From: Parundibacterium terreum
GTDB taxonomy: Bacteria; Pseudomonadota; Gammaproteobacteria; Burkholderiales; Burkholderiaceae_D
NCBI RefSeq assembly: GCF_014636315.1
Contig: NZ_BMED01000003.1
Coordinates: forward strand, 372,001-436,000
DNA: 64,000 nt
Reading direction: 5' to 3'
Part shown: one piece after another, positions 34,112 to 43,915 of the stretch
How the letters are laid out: every line of letters starts with the position of its first letter
Position numbering within the stretch: position 1 is the stretch's first letter
Made by a program: the position numbers and the translations under genes
Notes under the pieces: model-generated
Seen by the model: the letters and a program-made list of their open reading frames with translations, nothing else
The model's database searches: none
Told to the model about the DNA's origin: nothing

Positions 34112-36055
34112 CTAATGTAGCATGGCGCGCGGCACTTCCGTCTGTGCGGCGGCTACCACATCCCCGGAATTGCTGAGTTGCCAGATAAAGTCTTCTATAC
34201 CGCATTGAGGCTCGTATTCTGCCACTGTTTCCAGCAACAGGGAACGCACCTGCAGTAAATCGAAGCTTTCGCAGGCGGAGTCCAGTTGCTGCAGTAGCGC
34301 GGAGAGGCTGGCCCACGGGATTTCATCTTCCTGCGCGCGCATGATCAGCGGATGGCTGGTGCCTTCTACATTGTCGCCGATCAATAATTCTTCATACAGT
34401 TTTTCACCGGGGCGCAAGCCCACGTGGTGTATCTCTATCGTGCCTTCCGGAGTCGTCTCGGTCTTTACTTCCAGCCCGCTCAGATGCACCATGCGCTTGG
34501 CCAGATCGATGATACGCACCGGTTCGCCCATGTCCAGCACAAATACATCGCCGCCTTCGCCCATCGCCCCCGCCTGCAGCACCAGTTGCGCAGCCTCGGG
34601 TATGGTCATGAAATAGCGGGTAATCTCAGGATGAGTCAGCGTGATCGGGCCGCCCTGCATGATTTGCTTGCGGAATAGCGGCACCACGGAACCGGAAGAG
34701 CCCAGTACATTGCCGAAGCGCACCATGCAGAAGCGGGTTGTATGCTGCTCGCGCGCGCAGGCTTGCAGGATCAATTCCGCCAGGCGCTTGGTCGCTCCCA
34801 TCACATTGGTGGGGCGAACTGCCTTGTCGGTGGAGATCAATACGAAATTCTTGACCTTGGCCCTGATTGCCGCCTGGGCGACGGTCAGCGTGCCAAATAC
34901 ATTATTGCGTATGCCTTCGATGGGATTGTGCTCGACCAGCGGTACATGCTTGTAGGCGGCCGCGTGGTAAACGGTATCGACATGGTAGGACGAGAAAATC
35001 TTGTCCAGCTTGGCCGCATTTTGTATATTGCCCAGGAAAGGGATGATTTCCAGTTCCAGCCCCAGGCTGAGCCTCAGTGCTTCCAGTTCCTGCTCTATCG
35101 AATACAGCGCAAATTCCGACATTTCAAACAAGATCAGCTGTGCCGGTTTTTGCCGCATGATCTGCCGGCATAGTTCGGAACCGATGGAACCGCCGGCGCC
35201 TGTGACCAGGACTTTTTTGTCGGTGATGCAGGTGGCCAGCAGGCGTTCGTCCGGCTCTACCGAGTCGCGCCCCAGCAAGTCTTCAATTTCGATTTCGCGA
35301 ATGTCCTGCACCCTCAATTCGCCGTTGACCAGGCTTTTGATTGACGGAGTGACCTTGATCTTGAGCTTGTAGGGTTCCAACTGATCCAGCACCTGTTTTT
35401 GCCGTATCTTGGAAATGGAGGGCATGGCCAGCAGCACTTCCTTGATGTCGTGCTGGCGTATCAGGTTCTTCAGGTTGGCGACACTGGAGACCTTGATGCC
35501 GGCGATGGAAGAGCCTTGCAGGTTGCTGTTGTCATCCAAAAAGGCGACGCAGACGAATTCATCGCTGGCCCTTAGCGCGTTGGCCAGTTGCGCGCCGGCC
35601 TTGCCGGCGCCATAGATAGCGATATTGACTGCAGTATCGCTGCGGTTGATGCCTAGTAGATAGGAACGGGTCAGGAAGCGGCTGGCGGCAACATACAGGA
35701 TGGCAGTGGCCCAGTAGATGAAGAATACCGCGCGTGACAATGCCATGATGTGCGTCATCACGCTGATGAAGGCCAGCGCCATGACGGAAAGAGTGACGCC
35801 GAACACCACGACGTAGATGATTTTCTGGTCAATGAAGCGGATGACGGCGCGGTACAGGCCTATGCGAACGAAAATGGGAATGGAAACGAAGGGAACCGAG
35901 GCAATCAGCCAGAAATAATGCTTGAGCAGGTCGATATTAAAGCCGTCATAGCGCAGCCAGATCGCCAGGATGAAGGCGAGCGGCAAGAACAGGGCATCCG
36001 CGACGGCGGCTATGATCTGCTTTTGTAGGCGGGGTAATGCGAGTATGGTTTGCAT
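34112..36055 (-). CDS. Membrane nucleotide-sugar 4,6-dehydratase, CapD/WbpM family
   Basis: A 647-residue protein. The N-terminal part has four membrane helices (about 10-130). A first Rossmann segment (GAGKAGAQLANAL) precedes the catalytic SDR domain with VTGAGGSIGSELCRQI. The active-site segment is ISTDKAVRPTNVMGATKR, with Met in place of the usual SDR Tyr and the downstream Lys, as in WbpM. This predicts a UDP-GlcNAc 4,6-dehydratase that starts the path to UDP-QuiNAc/FucNAc type sugars. The short sugar transferase and epimerase beside it fit the next steps. Confidence 0.9.
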   Translation of the reverse strand: MQTILALPRLQKQIIAAVADALFLPLAFILAIWLRYDGFNIDLLKHYFWLIASVPFVSIPIFVRIGLYRAVIRFIDQKIIYVVVFGVTLSVMALAFISVMTHIMALSRAVFFIYWATAILYVAASRFLTRSYLLGINRSDTAVNIAIYGAGKAGAQLANALRASDEFVCVAFLDDNSNLQGSSIAGIKVSSVANLKNLIRQHDIKEVLLAMPSISKIRQKQVLDQLEPYKLKIKVTPSIKSLVNGELRVQDIREIEIEDLLGRDSVEPDERLLATCITDKKVLVTGAGGSIGSELCRQIMRQKPAQLILFEMSEFALYSIEQELEALRLSLGLELEIIPFLGNIQNAAKLDKIFSSYHVDTVYHAAAYKHVPLVEHNPIEGIRNNVFGTLTVAQAAIRAKVKNFVLISTDKAVRPTNVMGATKRLAELILQACAREQHTTRFCMVRFGNVLGSSGSVVPLFRKQIMQGGPITLTHPEITRYFMTIPEAAQLVLQAGAMGEGGDVFVLDMGEPVRIIDLAKRMVHLSGLEVKTETTPEGTIEIHHVGLRPGEKLYEELLIGDNVEGTSHPLIMRAQEDEIPWASLSALLQQLDSACESFDLLQVRSLLLETVAEYEPQCGIEDFIWQLSNSGDVVAAAQTEVPRAMLH

Positions 36056-36257
36056 TGCAAAATGATAATATTTTTGTTGTTAGAACTTGCTTAAATTAGC
36101 TGAAAACAAATGCCGGAAATATGAAGCTGGCGGCCCGCACAGATAGTAAACAAGTTGCTGCTCAATTATGTCTTACATTTGTAACCAAAATAAACATGAA
36201 TCGCAGCATTTCATTCAATTTTTGCAATAAAACTCATTTCATTGATAGCGCTGGGTA

Positions 36258-36821
36258 TTAATGGGTAACACCGTCGCGCTTGATGACTTTGAAAAAGGTC
36301 AGGAACAGGATGCGCAGGTCCAGTCCGAACGACTGGTGCTGGCGGTAATACGCGTCCAGGCTGACCTTGTCGGGGATAGGCAGCTCGTCACGGCCATTGA
36401 TCTGTGCCCAGCCAGTCAGCCCTGGCGGGATTTCATGCACTTTATGCTCGGTGCGCAGGCCTATCAGGTCATATTGGTTGTACAGCGCAGGGCGCGGGCC
36501 GACAAAGCTCATATCGCCTTTCAGTATGCTCCATAGCTGCGGCAGTTCGTCCAGGCTGGTTTTTCGCAGGAAAGAGCCGATCGGGGTCAGGTACTGGTCG
36601 GGGTTGCTAAGCAAATGGGTCGCTACGGCTGGCGTATCGGTCCGCATGGTGCGGAACTTGGGCATGCGGAAGATCGCGTTATAACGGCCTACGCGGTCCG
36701 ACCAGTAAACTGCTGGACCGGCGGAAGTCAGCTTGACGCAAACGGCAACGATCATGACAGGGATGATTAATACGCAGGCTGCCAGCAAGGCGAGCAAAAG
36801 ATCAAAGGAGCGTTTCAGCAT
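36258..36821 (-). CDS. Undecaprenyl-phosphate phosphoglycosyl transferase (initiating sugar transferase)
   Basis: A 187-residue monotopic phosphoglycosyl transferase (bacterial sugar transferase family, PglC-size). One N-terminal re-entrant/membrane helix (LLLALLAACVLIIPVMIVA), then the core motifs KFRTM, SLDELPQLWSILKGDMS, the Asp-Glu catalytic dyad, VGPRP and a C-terminal TGWAQINGR. It moves a sugar-1-phosphate onto undecaprenyl phosphate, starting repeat-unit assembly. The probable donor is the sugar from the neighbouring dehydratase/epimerase. It begins 7 bases after the epimerase gene. Confidence 0.92.
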   Translation of the reverse strand: MLKRSFDLLLALLAACVLIIPVMIVAVCVKLTSAGPAVYWSDRVGRYNAIFRMPKFRTMRTDTPAVATHLLSNPDQYLTPIGSFLRKTSLDELPQLWSILKGDMSFVGPRPALYNQYDLIGLRTEHKVHEIPPGLTGWAQINGRDELPIPDKVSLDAYYRQHQSFGLDLRILFLTFFKVIKRDGVTH

Positions 36822-36827
36822 TGTCGT

Positions 36828-37784
36828 TTAGTGTCTGGTCAAATGTCTGGCAGTGGCCTGCAGGCCCTGGCGCACGGTAAATGGAGGGGCCCAGGATAAG
36901 CGCGTCCTGGCTTTGCTGATATCAACCTGCAGTGACTGGCACAGGCGTTGCGCTGCCGACTTCCTGCCCGCCAGCGTAGCCAGCAAGGTCAGCAAGGCCG
37001 GTGGAAAGGGCAATAAGCGAGAGGGCAGGTCGAAAGCCTCGGCCGAGTTGCGCAACAGTTCGGTAGTGGACAAGTCTTCACCGTCGGAGGCCAGGAACAC
37101 TTCATTGTAGGCGGCAGGATTGTCCATGCAGGCCAGCACCAGGCTGACCAGGTTTTGCAGATACACGAAGCTGCGCTTGTTGCGGATGCTGCCTAGCGGC
37201 AAGGGCAGCCCCTTTTTGACCCACTGCATCATGCTGAGGAAATTGGCCCTGACGCCGGGACCATATACCAGCGGCGGACGGATGATGGTGACCGCCATGC
37301 CCGAGCTTTTGGCGAGCGCCAGCAAGGCCTGTTCGGCCTCGTATTTGGAAATGCCATATGGGTCGGAAGGCGCGGGCGGCGTATTTTCTGTGAATGCGGC
37401 GCCGGGCTGGGTCTCTTCACCATTGACCTTGACCGAGCTCAGGAAGATGAATTGCCTGACACCGGCGGCGGCGGCCTGCTTCGCCAGTTGCAGCGTCGCT
37501 TCAACATTGACGCTGCGAAACAAGGCGAGAGGGTCGCTGGCAGTGTCATTCATTACATGCACCCTTGCCGCACAGTGGATCACGGTATGGATGCCGGAAA
37601 GAGCGGCAGACCAATCGGTGTCGCTACTGATTTCGGAGATAGGGTACAAGCGGGAGGATGCGAGATCCGCTGCCAGAGGTTTGCGGCTGGCGCAAGTGAG
37701 CGGAATCGCTTGTTGTATTAAATTTAATGCAATGGCATGGCCGACAAAACCGGAGGCCCCGGTAAGGAATACAGATTGAGTCAT
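36828..37784 (-). CDS. NAD-dependent epimerase/reductase, UDP-glucose 4-epimerase family
   Basis: A 318-residue SDR-type nucleotide-sugar enzyme from the ATG at 37784. TGASGFVGHAI gives the NAD-binding motif; the catalytic YGISKYEAEQ supplies the Tyr-Lys pair; IRPPLVYGPGVRANF is a family block. Similar genes beside a short sugar transferase and CapD/WbpM produce C4-epimerised or reduced 6-deoxy-HexNAc donors (WbpV or WbpK type). It begins 8 bases after the end of the GT2 gene, so it is co-transcribed. Which sugar it makes is not determined here. Confidence 0.85.
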   Translation of the reverse strand: MTQSVFLTGASGFVGHAIALNLIQQAIPLTCASRKPLAADLASSRLYPISEISSDTDWSAALSGIHTVIHCAARVHVMNDTASDPLALFRSVNVEATLQLAKQAAAAGVRQFIFLSSVKVNGEETQPGAAFTENTPPAPSDPYGISKYEAEQALLALAKSSGMAVTIIRPPLVYGPGVRANFLSMMQWVKKGLPLPLGSIRNKRSFVYLQNLVSLVLACMDNPAAYNEVFLASDGEDLSTTELLRNSAEAFDLPSRLLPFPPALLTLLATLAGRKSAAQRLCQSLQVDISKARTRLSWAPPFTVRQGLQATARHLTRH

Positions 37785-37792
37785 GAAAGCAA

Positions 37793-38584
37793 CTATTTGG
37801 CAGAAGTCAGGTTTGCCTGGCGGTCGTAAATGAAATAGCGACGGGACAAAAACTTCAGGAAGCTGCGGAAAAACCACGAAGCATGCTGGGAAATCAGATT
37901 GCGGTTCTTATGCGCCGCGATGTGGGTGGCTTTCAGCGAAGGGTAGTAGCGTACCCCTTTGCCCAACAGTTTGCGCGAACGGTAGCAGATATCCACATCT
38001 TCAAAATACATGAAGTAGCGTGGATCAAAACCTTCCAGCGCCGAATAGTGCATTGCGTCGAAAGCCAGGAAGGCGCCAGACGCCCAGTCCACGTGGCAGA
38101 TATTCTCCATCTGCGTCTTGTCATACGGCTGGGACAAGGAGCGCACGATGGCCATGCGTATGAGAGAAAAAATGTCGGGAAAGCGGCGGATATTGGAGTC
38201 TGCAATTGCGTATTGCTGATCACGGTATAGATTGATCGTGGCAATCGGGTAGCGATCCTTGTGCATCTGCTCAGCCAGGCTGATGATGGATTGCGGATCT
38301 ATTGTGATATCAGGGTTCATCACGACAAAGGTATCGCCCATTTTGAAGCCGACCTCGTTGCGCACCACTTCGTACAGGAAATTATTGTTGTCGCCGAATC
38401 CCATGCCGGGTTTCGCATCGCTATAGGAAATACCGTGCTGCGCGCAGTAGGCACTCAGCTTGCTATTCGGCTTATTGTCCTTGACCCACACTCTCATGCA
38501 TGGGCCAGCATTCTGCAAGCCGCCCAAGCGGCTTGCTATCAGCAAGTCCTCGTGGCCGTGACTGACGATGGCGACATGAATCAT
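37793..38584 (-). CDS. GT2-family glycosyltransferase (rhamnosyltransferase-like)
   Basis: A 263-residue inverting glycosyltransferase with a GT-A fold. The start MIHVAIVSHGHEDLL, the region KPGMGFGDNNNFLYE, the donor/metal-type segment VVMNPDITI and the ED-containing FMYFEDVDICYRS fit WbbL/WsaF-type rhamnosyltransferases. With the complete rml set upstream it is a good candidate for adding L-rhamnose to the lipid-linked repeat unit. The actual donor is inferred from context. Confidence 0.8.
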   Translation of the reverse strand: MIHVAIVSHGHEDLLIASRLGGLQNAGPCMRVWVKDNKPNSKLSAYCAQHGISYSDAKPGMGFGDNNNFLYEVVRNEVGFKMGDTFVVMNPDITIDPQSIISLAEQMHKDRYPIATINLYRDQQYAIADSNIRRFPDIFSLIRMAIVRSLSQPYDKTQMENICHVDWASGAFLAFDAMHYSALEGFDPRYFMYFEDVDICYRSRKLLGKGVRYYPSLKATHIAAHKNRNLISQHASWFFRSFLKFLSRRYFIYDRQANLTSAK

Positions 38585-38672
38585 AGTGAAATGCTATCCT
38601 TAGAGCGGGTAAACAAAGCAATTATCAAAACGGTCAGCCATTATGCACGCCTCGGCAAATTTGCCAAATTAT

Positions 38673-40076
38673 TTACTCTTTTTCAAAGCGCGCCTGCTTC
38701 CTGTATTTCCAAAACAAGCTGACCAATTTCAACGATGGTACCGTGTGGACCGGAAGGAACAGTTTCTTTCCTGACATCCAGATTTTCTCATAAAAATAAT
38801 TATCGATGATACCCGGATTATCCCATGGCGGCTGCTTTTGGCCTGTGGTGAGATCATATGCATATCTGATCCTGTCGGCAACGTTTTCTATGCTATGCAC
38901 CTCATGTATTTGTGCAAGTATTGTAGCTGTTTCAACTCTCTGGTTTTGCTGCGCCGCAAGAAAAGCAGACAGATCACGGATCAGCGCGTCAATACTGGGC
39001 GACTTTAGTTGATCCGCCGGGGAGTAGCCATGCGAACCCGTCAATACGCCAAAACTGGGAATGCCCAGGCTGAATATTTCGGGGAAGGCCGTTCCTCCTG
39101 TCAGCGGGAAGCTGTCCACATAGGCTTTTGCCTGTGACAGGAAGGCGAGATACTTGTCATGCGGCATCCTGGCATGAAACTCCACCCTGGATTTCAGCTT
39201 CATCCAGACTTTCCACCACCACCAGTTGGACCAAAGCTTGGGCCCGATCAATATCAGCCGGTCCTGGCGGATTTTTGCATATTCCAGTGCAAACCTGGGA
39301 AATGAAAATTCTTTGTTCGGCTTGTATTTATAGGCAGTTCCTGCCGATGCAAGGTAGGAGCCGGTTTCTATCGGCGCAGATGCTGACGCAATATTGCCTT
39401 TAGGTAATTTTAACGGGATGCCGGCAAACACCGACTTGTCCTGTATGTTGCGGCGTGCACGCAAAGCCCAGCCAAAATAACTGACTTCCAGCACCCTGTC
39501 GGCAATTCCATGGCCATAAGAAAAAACATGGTCGGCATGGTTGTACAGGTAAATCCTGGTACCAAAGTAGTGTTTGGCTACAGCTGCGGCAAAGACCGCG
39601 TCGATGTCGTACGGATGGATATGCAGGATGACCGTTGTATGCTGCGCGAAGAGCGCTATCAGTTGCAGGATTTTTTGCCGTCCAGCTTTTTGCCTGGGCA
39701 GCAGGGTGCAGCCGTGTTTTGCAGCAGACAGTTTGCGTTTGGCATTCGGCCGCAATTCTTCGGTCACCAGCACTGCCGCTTCCGACAGTGCTGTGGAGGA
39801 CAGTAGATGTTCTACGATGCGCGTATGGCCACCGGTGTCGTAGGCCTTGGTCAGCACATGCAAATATTCGCATCGATGTGCCGGGGCTGGAATCTGGGCG
39901 AACTCTTCCTTGTATTTTTGCAGCAGCAGGAATTCCAGTTGTGCCAGTTCGTACTGGCCCATGCTGTTTTTCCACAGCAGTTCGCCCAGGAAGCGCGACA
40001 TGGCGATGGCTTCGTCAAAACTGCGTGCGCCGGCAATGGCGTTGATCGAATGCTGGATAAAGGCGGATAGGCTCAT
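38673..40076 (-). CDS. Putative glycosyltransferase (GT-B-like), function not recognised
   Basis: A 467-residue protein without membrane segments. A helical N-terminal part (1-60) precedes what may be a GT-B pair: HVLTKAYDTGGHTRIVEHLL resembles the glycine-rich N-terminal donor domain, and RMPHDKYLAFLSQAKAYVDSFP followed by TGGTAFPEIFSLGIPSFG resembles the C-terminal nucleotide-sugar site. Its place between flippase and GT2 genes supports a role in repeat-unit assembly. A GT family number cannot be assigned. It ends 88 bases before the GT2 start. Confidence 0.65.
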   Translation of the reverse strand: MSLSAFIQHSINAIAGARSFDEAIAMSRFLGELLWKNSMGQYELAQLEFLLLQKYKEEFAQIPAPAHRCEYLHVLTKAYDTGGHTRIVEHLLSSTALSEAAVLVTEELRPNAKRKLSAAKHGCTLLPRQKAGRQKILQLIALFAQHTTVILHIHPYDIDAVFAAAVAKHYFGTRIYLYNHADHVFSYGHGIADRVLEVSYFGWALRARRNIQDKSVFAGIPLKLPKGNIASASAPIETGSYLASAGTAYKYKPNKEFSFPRFALEYAKIRQDRLILIGPKLWSNWWWWKVWMKLKSRVEFHARMPHDKYLAFLSQAKAYVDSFPLTGGTAFPEIFSLGIPSFGVLTGSHGYSPADQLKSPSIDALIRDLSAFLAAQQNQRVETATILAQIHEVHSIENVADRIRYAYDLTTGQKQPPWDNPGIIDNYFYEKIWMSGKKLFLPVHTVPSLKLVSLFWKYRKQARFEKE

Positions 40077-40080
40077 TGTA

Positions 40081-41325
40081 TTAATAATCGTTTTTCTTGA
40101 GTATGACCGCGATGCACGCCCAATAGAATATGTAGTTGAGCGTAAAGGCCAGTACTGAGCCTTTAAGGCCGAACAGGGGCGTCAGCCAGTAGGTCAGCAA
40201 GACCAGCGACAAGCTGAAGACCAGTTCGGTAATGATGTAGGCCTTGGTCATTGCACGCGCTAGCATCACAAAGCCCAGCACCCAGCTCCCTATCTTGATC
40301 ACGTCCCCAATCAGCTGCCAGGCCAGCAAATCCAGCATGGGCGAGAAGTCTTCAGTAAATACGAGGCGGATGATCCATTCGCGCAGCAGATAGACGCAGA
40401 CGGCGCCGACTATCGTCAGCGGCAATACGAAGCGATACACGCGGCGGATTTCCCGGCCCAGCTCTGCGCGCTCGCGGATTTCAGACAGGCGGGGCAGGTA
40501 ATATACCGTCAGCGTGGTAGTAATCAGCATCAGGTACATATCGCTGATGCGGGTCACTGCCTGCCAGTAACCGGCTGCACTCCAGCCGAAGCCCTGCACT
40601 ATGTGGTCGCGTATCAGCAACTGGCTCAAGGGAACCGCCACCGCGGTGACAATGGCCATCAGCGCAAAAGAAGCCAGCTGGCGCGCGATGACGCGATCCA
40701 TCTTGCCAAACAGCATGGAGAGCTTGAACCAGTCTGTGCGCAGGCACAGCGCGAGGCTGACAAAGGCGACGACGGATTGATTGATGGCAAGCGCCACCAG
40801 CGCGCCATACAGGCCCCAGGCGCTCGCGAGCAGCCAGGTAGCCAGCAGGGTAACAACGCTGGTGCAGATGTTTGCTGCGACGTAGCTGGATACCGCTTTC
40901 TTGCCGTTCAGGATGGCCAGCAACAGCGTGTTCAGCACAAACAGGCTGAGGCAGGCGGCCAGCCACAGGAAGATGCTGCCCAGTGCCTCGTCTTTCAAAA
41001 TGGAGGCGGCCAACTGGCGATGGAAAACTGCGATCAACAATGACGCAGCGATAGCGGTCGTAAAGGAAATGAATCCCGCTGTGCGCCATAGCTTGTGCTG
41101 CATGGCTGCATCGTCATGGTATTCGGCAGTGTATTTGGTGACACCGGTATTGATCGCACCGCTGGCGAAGGACAGGATCATCGTCACCGCATTCTGAAAC
41201 TGTCCGATGACGGCAAACCCGCTCGGCCCCACGTACACCGCCAATAATTTGCTGAGGCCCAGCATGGTCAGCATGCGCACACCCACGGCAATGGCATTCA
41301 GCAGGCTGGTACGGATCAGGCTCAT
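40081..41325 (-). CDS. wzx: O-antigen flippase, Wzx type
   Basis: A 414-residue polytopic membrane protein of the polysaccharide-transport/MOP superfamily with about twelve hydrophobic segments. It opens MSLIRTSLLNAIAVGVRML and has the typical WzxE-like segment YVGPSGFAVIGQFQNAV. It would flip the undecaprenyl-linked repeat unit to the periplasm. It starts 163 bases after rmlD and is followed by a glycosyltransferase gene 4 bases away. No Wzy polymerase is recognised next to it. Confidence 0.9.
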   Translation of the reverse strand: MSLIRTSLLNAIAVGVRMLTMLGLSKLLAVYVGPSGFAVIGQFQNAVTMILSFASGAINTGVTKYTAEYHDDAAMQHKLWRTAGFISFTTAIAASLLIAVFHRQLAASILKDEALGSIFLWLAACLSLFVLNTLLLAILNGKKAVSSYVAANICTSVVTLLATWLLASAWGLYGALVALAINQSVVAFVSLALCLRTDWFKLSMLFGKMDRVIARQLASFALMAIVTAVAVPLSQLLIRDHIVQGFGWSAAGYWQAVTRISDMYLMLITTTLTVYYLPRLSEIRERAELGREIRRVYRFVLPLTIVGAVCVYLLREWIIRLVFTEDFSPMLDLLAWQLIGDVIKIGSWVLGFVMLARAMTKAYIITELVFSLSLVLLTYWLTPLFGLKGSVLAFTLNYIFYWACIAVILKKNDY

Positions 41326-41488
41326 GGTGGCAACTCGCGGTGGATGGTCATGATGATATGGGTTCGCCGTGCAATTGCCGGTACTGCTTTAGCAGACCGT
41401 CAATCGCCATTTATTCTTGTCGTTATAGTGAATAAGCGCATTCGATAAGCGCGTTCGGCCACCGGCTTTGCCGGGTGCAGTACGCGCT

Positions 41489-42424
41489 TTACTGGGCTGC
41501 TTGTTCAGTATTGATGCCGCGCAGGCAATCTGTCAAAGCCTGGCTCCAGAGTGGTGGCTGTATCTGGAAATGCTCGTTCAGCAATTGCATCGATAGCGTG
41601 GAGTTCACCGGGCGCGTTGCCGGGGTTGGATACTCGGCAGCAGGAATACCGCTGACAACCGGAGCCTTGTCCAGCAGCTTCAAGCCGACCGCCTGCTGCA
41701 TGATCTCCTGTGCAAAACCTTGCCAGCTAGTGTACTGCTGCGTCGTCAGATTGTAGATGCCGCGATGTGCTGCCCACCAAGCGTCGGTGTCGCTCGCCTG
41801 CTGTAACTGGCGCACGATGTCTGTTGTCGCCTGTGCTATCCAGCCGGCCCAGGTAGGCGCACCCCACTGGTCGTTGACAATCTTCAGTTCGTCGCGTTCT
41901 TTTGCCAGGCGCAGCATGGTCAACAGGAAGTTCTTGCCAAAGCCGGAGTAGACCCAGCTGGTGCGGAAGATCAGGTGGGCGCAGCTGCTTGCCGCAATGG
42001 CTTGCTCGCCAGCCAGTTTGCTGCTGCCGTACACGTTGAGGGGGTGCGTAGCATCCTGTTCGGTGTAGGCCAGCAAGCTGCCGTCGCTGCCACGCTTGCT
42101 GCCGTCAAAGACGTAGTCGGTAGAGTAGTGGATCAGTGCGGCGCCGAGTTTCTTTGCTTCCTCTGCCATCACGCCAGGCGCATCGCCGTTGATGGTCTGC
42201 GCCAGGCCAGGTTCGCTTTCTGCCTTGTCCACTGCAGTGTAGGCTGCCGGGTTGATGATCAGTTGCGGTTTGATGTCCCGTATCGTATCGCGCACCAGAT
42301 CCAGCCTGGACAAGTCCATCTGCGTACGTTGGGGAATGATGACTTCAACACCCGGCAGACTGCGCAGGGTCGAATCCAGCGCGTGTCCTACCTGGCCGCT
42401 GCTACCGGTTAACAATATTCTCAT
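41489..42424 (-). CDS. rmlD: dTDP-4-dehydrorhamnose reductase
   Basis: A 311-residue SDR-type enzyme making dTDP-L-rhamnose with NADPH, the last step of the pathway. The N-terminus RILLTGSSGQVGHAL gives the nucleotide-binding motif; the active-site region is YSTDYVFDG followed by NVYGSSKLAGEQAI with the Tyr-Lys pair. The start overlaps the rmlC stop by four bases (ATGA). It precedes the flippase gene. Order rmlB-rmlA-rmlC-rmlD is complete in this window. Confidence 0.95.
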   Translation of the reverse strand: MRILLTGSSGQVGHALDSTLRSLPGVEVIIPQRTQMDLSRLDLVRDTIRDIKPQLIINPAAYTAVDKAESEPGLAQTINGDAPGVMAEEAKKLGAALIHYSTDYVFDGSKRGSDGSLLAYTEQDATHPLNVYGSSKLAGEQAIAASSCAHLIFRTSWVYSGFGKNFLLTMLRLAKERDELKIVNDQWGAPTWAGWIAQATTDIVRQLQQASDTDAWWAAHRGIYNLTTQQYTSWQGFAQEIMQQAVGLKLLDKAPVVSGIPAAEYPTPATRPVNSTLSMQLLNEHFQIQPPLWSQALTDCLRGINTEQAAQ

Positions 42425-42966
42425 GCAAATGTCTCAGCCTGGGACAAAGGCAGGCCTTGCATGTCCTTGCCGGACAGCACGGGGGCTTCCTGCATAGGCC
42501 ATTGTATGCCCAGTGCCGGATCGTTCCACAGCAGGCAGCGCTCGTGTTCCGGCGCCCAGTAGTCGGTGGTCTTGTACAGGAATTCGGCTTTCTCGCTGAT
42601 TACGACAAAACCATGCGCAAAGCCGGGCGGTACCCATAGCTGCCGCTTGTTGTCGGCGGACAGCGTCAGCCCTACCCATTTGCCGAAGCGAGGGGAACTC
42701 TTGCGCAAATCGACAACGACGTCAAACACTTCGCCGGCAGTTGCACGCACCAGCTTGCCTTGGGTTTGCTGGATCTGGTAGTGCAGTCCGCGCAAAACAT
42801 TCTTTGCCGACATGGAGTGATTGTCCTGTACGAACTCTGCGTCAACTCCGGTCAGCTCTTTGAATTTCTTGGCGTTGAAGCTCTCGTAGAAAAAACCCCT
42901 GTCGTCGCCAAAAACGCGCGGTTCCAGTATCAGTACTTCAGGCAGGTCTGTTGCAATTACATTCAT
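42421..42966 (-). CDS. rmlC: dTDP-4-dehydrorhamnose 3,5-epimerase
   Basis: A 181-residue cupin-fold epimerase. The family blocks are seen: EPRVFGDDRGFFYESFN, FVQDNHSMSAKNVLRGLHYQ with the catalytic His, and WVPPGFAHGFVV, plus Tyr in FLYKTTDYW. It epimerises C3 and C5 of dTDP-4-keto-6-deoxyglucose, feeding RmlD. Its stop codon overlaps the rmlD start. It lies 52 bases after the end of rmlA. Confidence 0.96.
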   Translation of the reverse strand: MNVIATDLPEVLILEPRVFGDDRGFFYESFNAKKFKELTGVDAEFVQDNHSMSAKNVLRGLHYQIQQTQGKLVRATAGEVFDVVVDLRKSSPRFGKWVGLTLSADNKRQLWVPPGFAHGFVVISEKAEFLYKTTDYWAPEHERCLLWNDPALGIQWPMQEAPVLSGKDMQGLPLSQAETFA

Positions 42967-43018
42967 CTCTTGTTTCTCCAGGCATTCTGCCGGCAGTGCT
43001 CGGCTCGCCGATACAATA

Positions 43019-43915
43019 TCAATAGGCTTTCGCGCGCAGCAATTGCAGCAAATACATGCCGTATTCGTTTTTCTTCAAAGGCTGGGCCAGTTTTTCCAGT
43101 TGCTCATCGGTGATGTAGCCACGGCGGTAGGCGATTTCTTCCGGGCAGGCGACTTTCAGGCCTTGCCGCTTTTCTATCGTGGCGATGAACTGGCTGGCAT
43201 CCAGCAGCGATTCATGGGTACCGGTATCCAGCCAGGCCATGCCGCGGCCCATCAGTTCCACATTCAATTGTGCCTGCTGCAGATAGACATTATTCACGTC
43301 GGTAATTTCCAGTTCGCCGCGGGCGGAAGGCTTGATGTTCGCCGCGATATCGCACACTTGCTGGTCATAGAAATACAGACCGGTCACCGCGTAATTGGAT
43401 TTCGGCTTGCTTGGTTTTTCTTCTATGCTGATGGCCTGGCGGTTCTCGTCGAACTCAACCACGCCGTAGCGCTCGGGGTCGTGCACATGGTAGGCGAATA
43501 CCGTTGCGCCTACGCTATGGTTATTGGCGGCCTTCAGCTTGGATTCAAATTCATGGCCGTAGTACACGTTGTCGCCCAGGATCAGCGCGGATGGCGAGTC
43601 GCCGACAAATTCCTTGCCGATGATGAAAGCCTGCGCCAGGCCGTCCGGCGATGGTTGCACTGCATATTCCAACTGTATGCCCCATTGAGAACCGTCGCCG
43701 AGCAATTCCTTGAAGCGCGGCGTATCTTGCGGCGTGGAGATAATCAGTATCTCGCGCATGCCGGCCAGCATCAATGTGGTCAGCGGATAGTAGATCATCG
43801 GCTTGTCGTAGACCGGCAGCAGTTGCTTGGAGATGGCCTGCGTTACCGGGTACAGGCGTGTGCCGGAACCGCCGGCCAGAATGATGCCCTTACGGGATGT
43901 GATTTCCTGAGTCAT
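43019..43915 (-). CDS. rmlA: Glucose-1-phosphate thymidylyltransferase
   Basis: A 298-residue nucleotidyltransferase making dTDP-glucose. [17 protein letters not shown] is the nucleotide-binding signature; [13 protein letters not shown] and [14 protein letters not shown] are family blocks. Length matches RmlA (about 290-300). Its ATG overlaps the rmlB stop by four bases. The product enters both the rhamnose pathway and, by way of RmlB, the FdtA/FdtB branch. Confidence 0.96.
   Translation of the reverse strand: MTQEITSRKGIILAGGSGTRLYPVTQAISKQLLPVYDKPMIYYPLTTLMLAGMREILIISTPQDTPRFKELLGDGSQWGIQLEYAVQPSPDGLAQAFIIGKEFVGDSPSALILGDNVYYGHEFESKLKAANNHSVGATVFAYHVHDPERYGVVEFDENRQAISIEEKPSKPKSNYAVTGLYFYDQQVCDIAANIKPSARGELEITDVNNVYLQQAQLNVELMGRGMAWLDTGTHESLLDASQFIATIEKRQGLKVACPEEIAYRRGYITDEQLEKLAQPLKKNEYGMYLLQLLRAKAY

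Noticed and set aside
36230..36250. AACTCATTTCAT shared with the MITE terminal repeat
   Set aside because: Only 12 bases match, the rest diverges and there is no partner inverted copy nearby.
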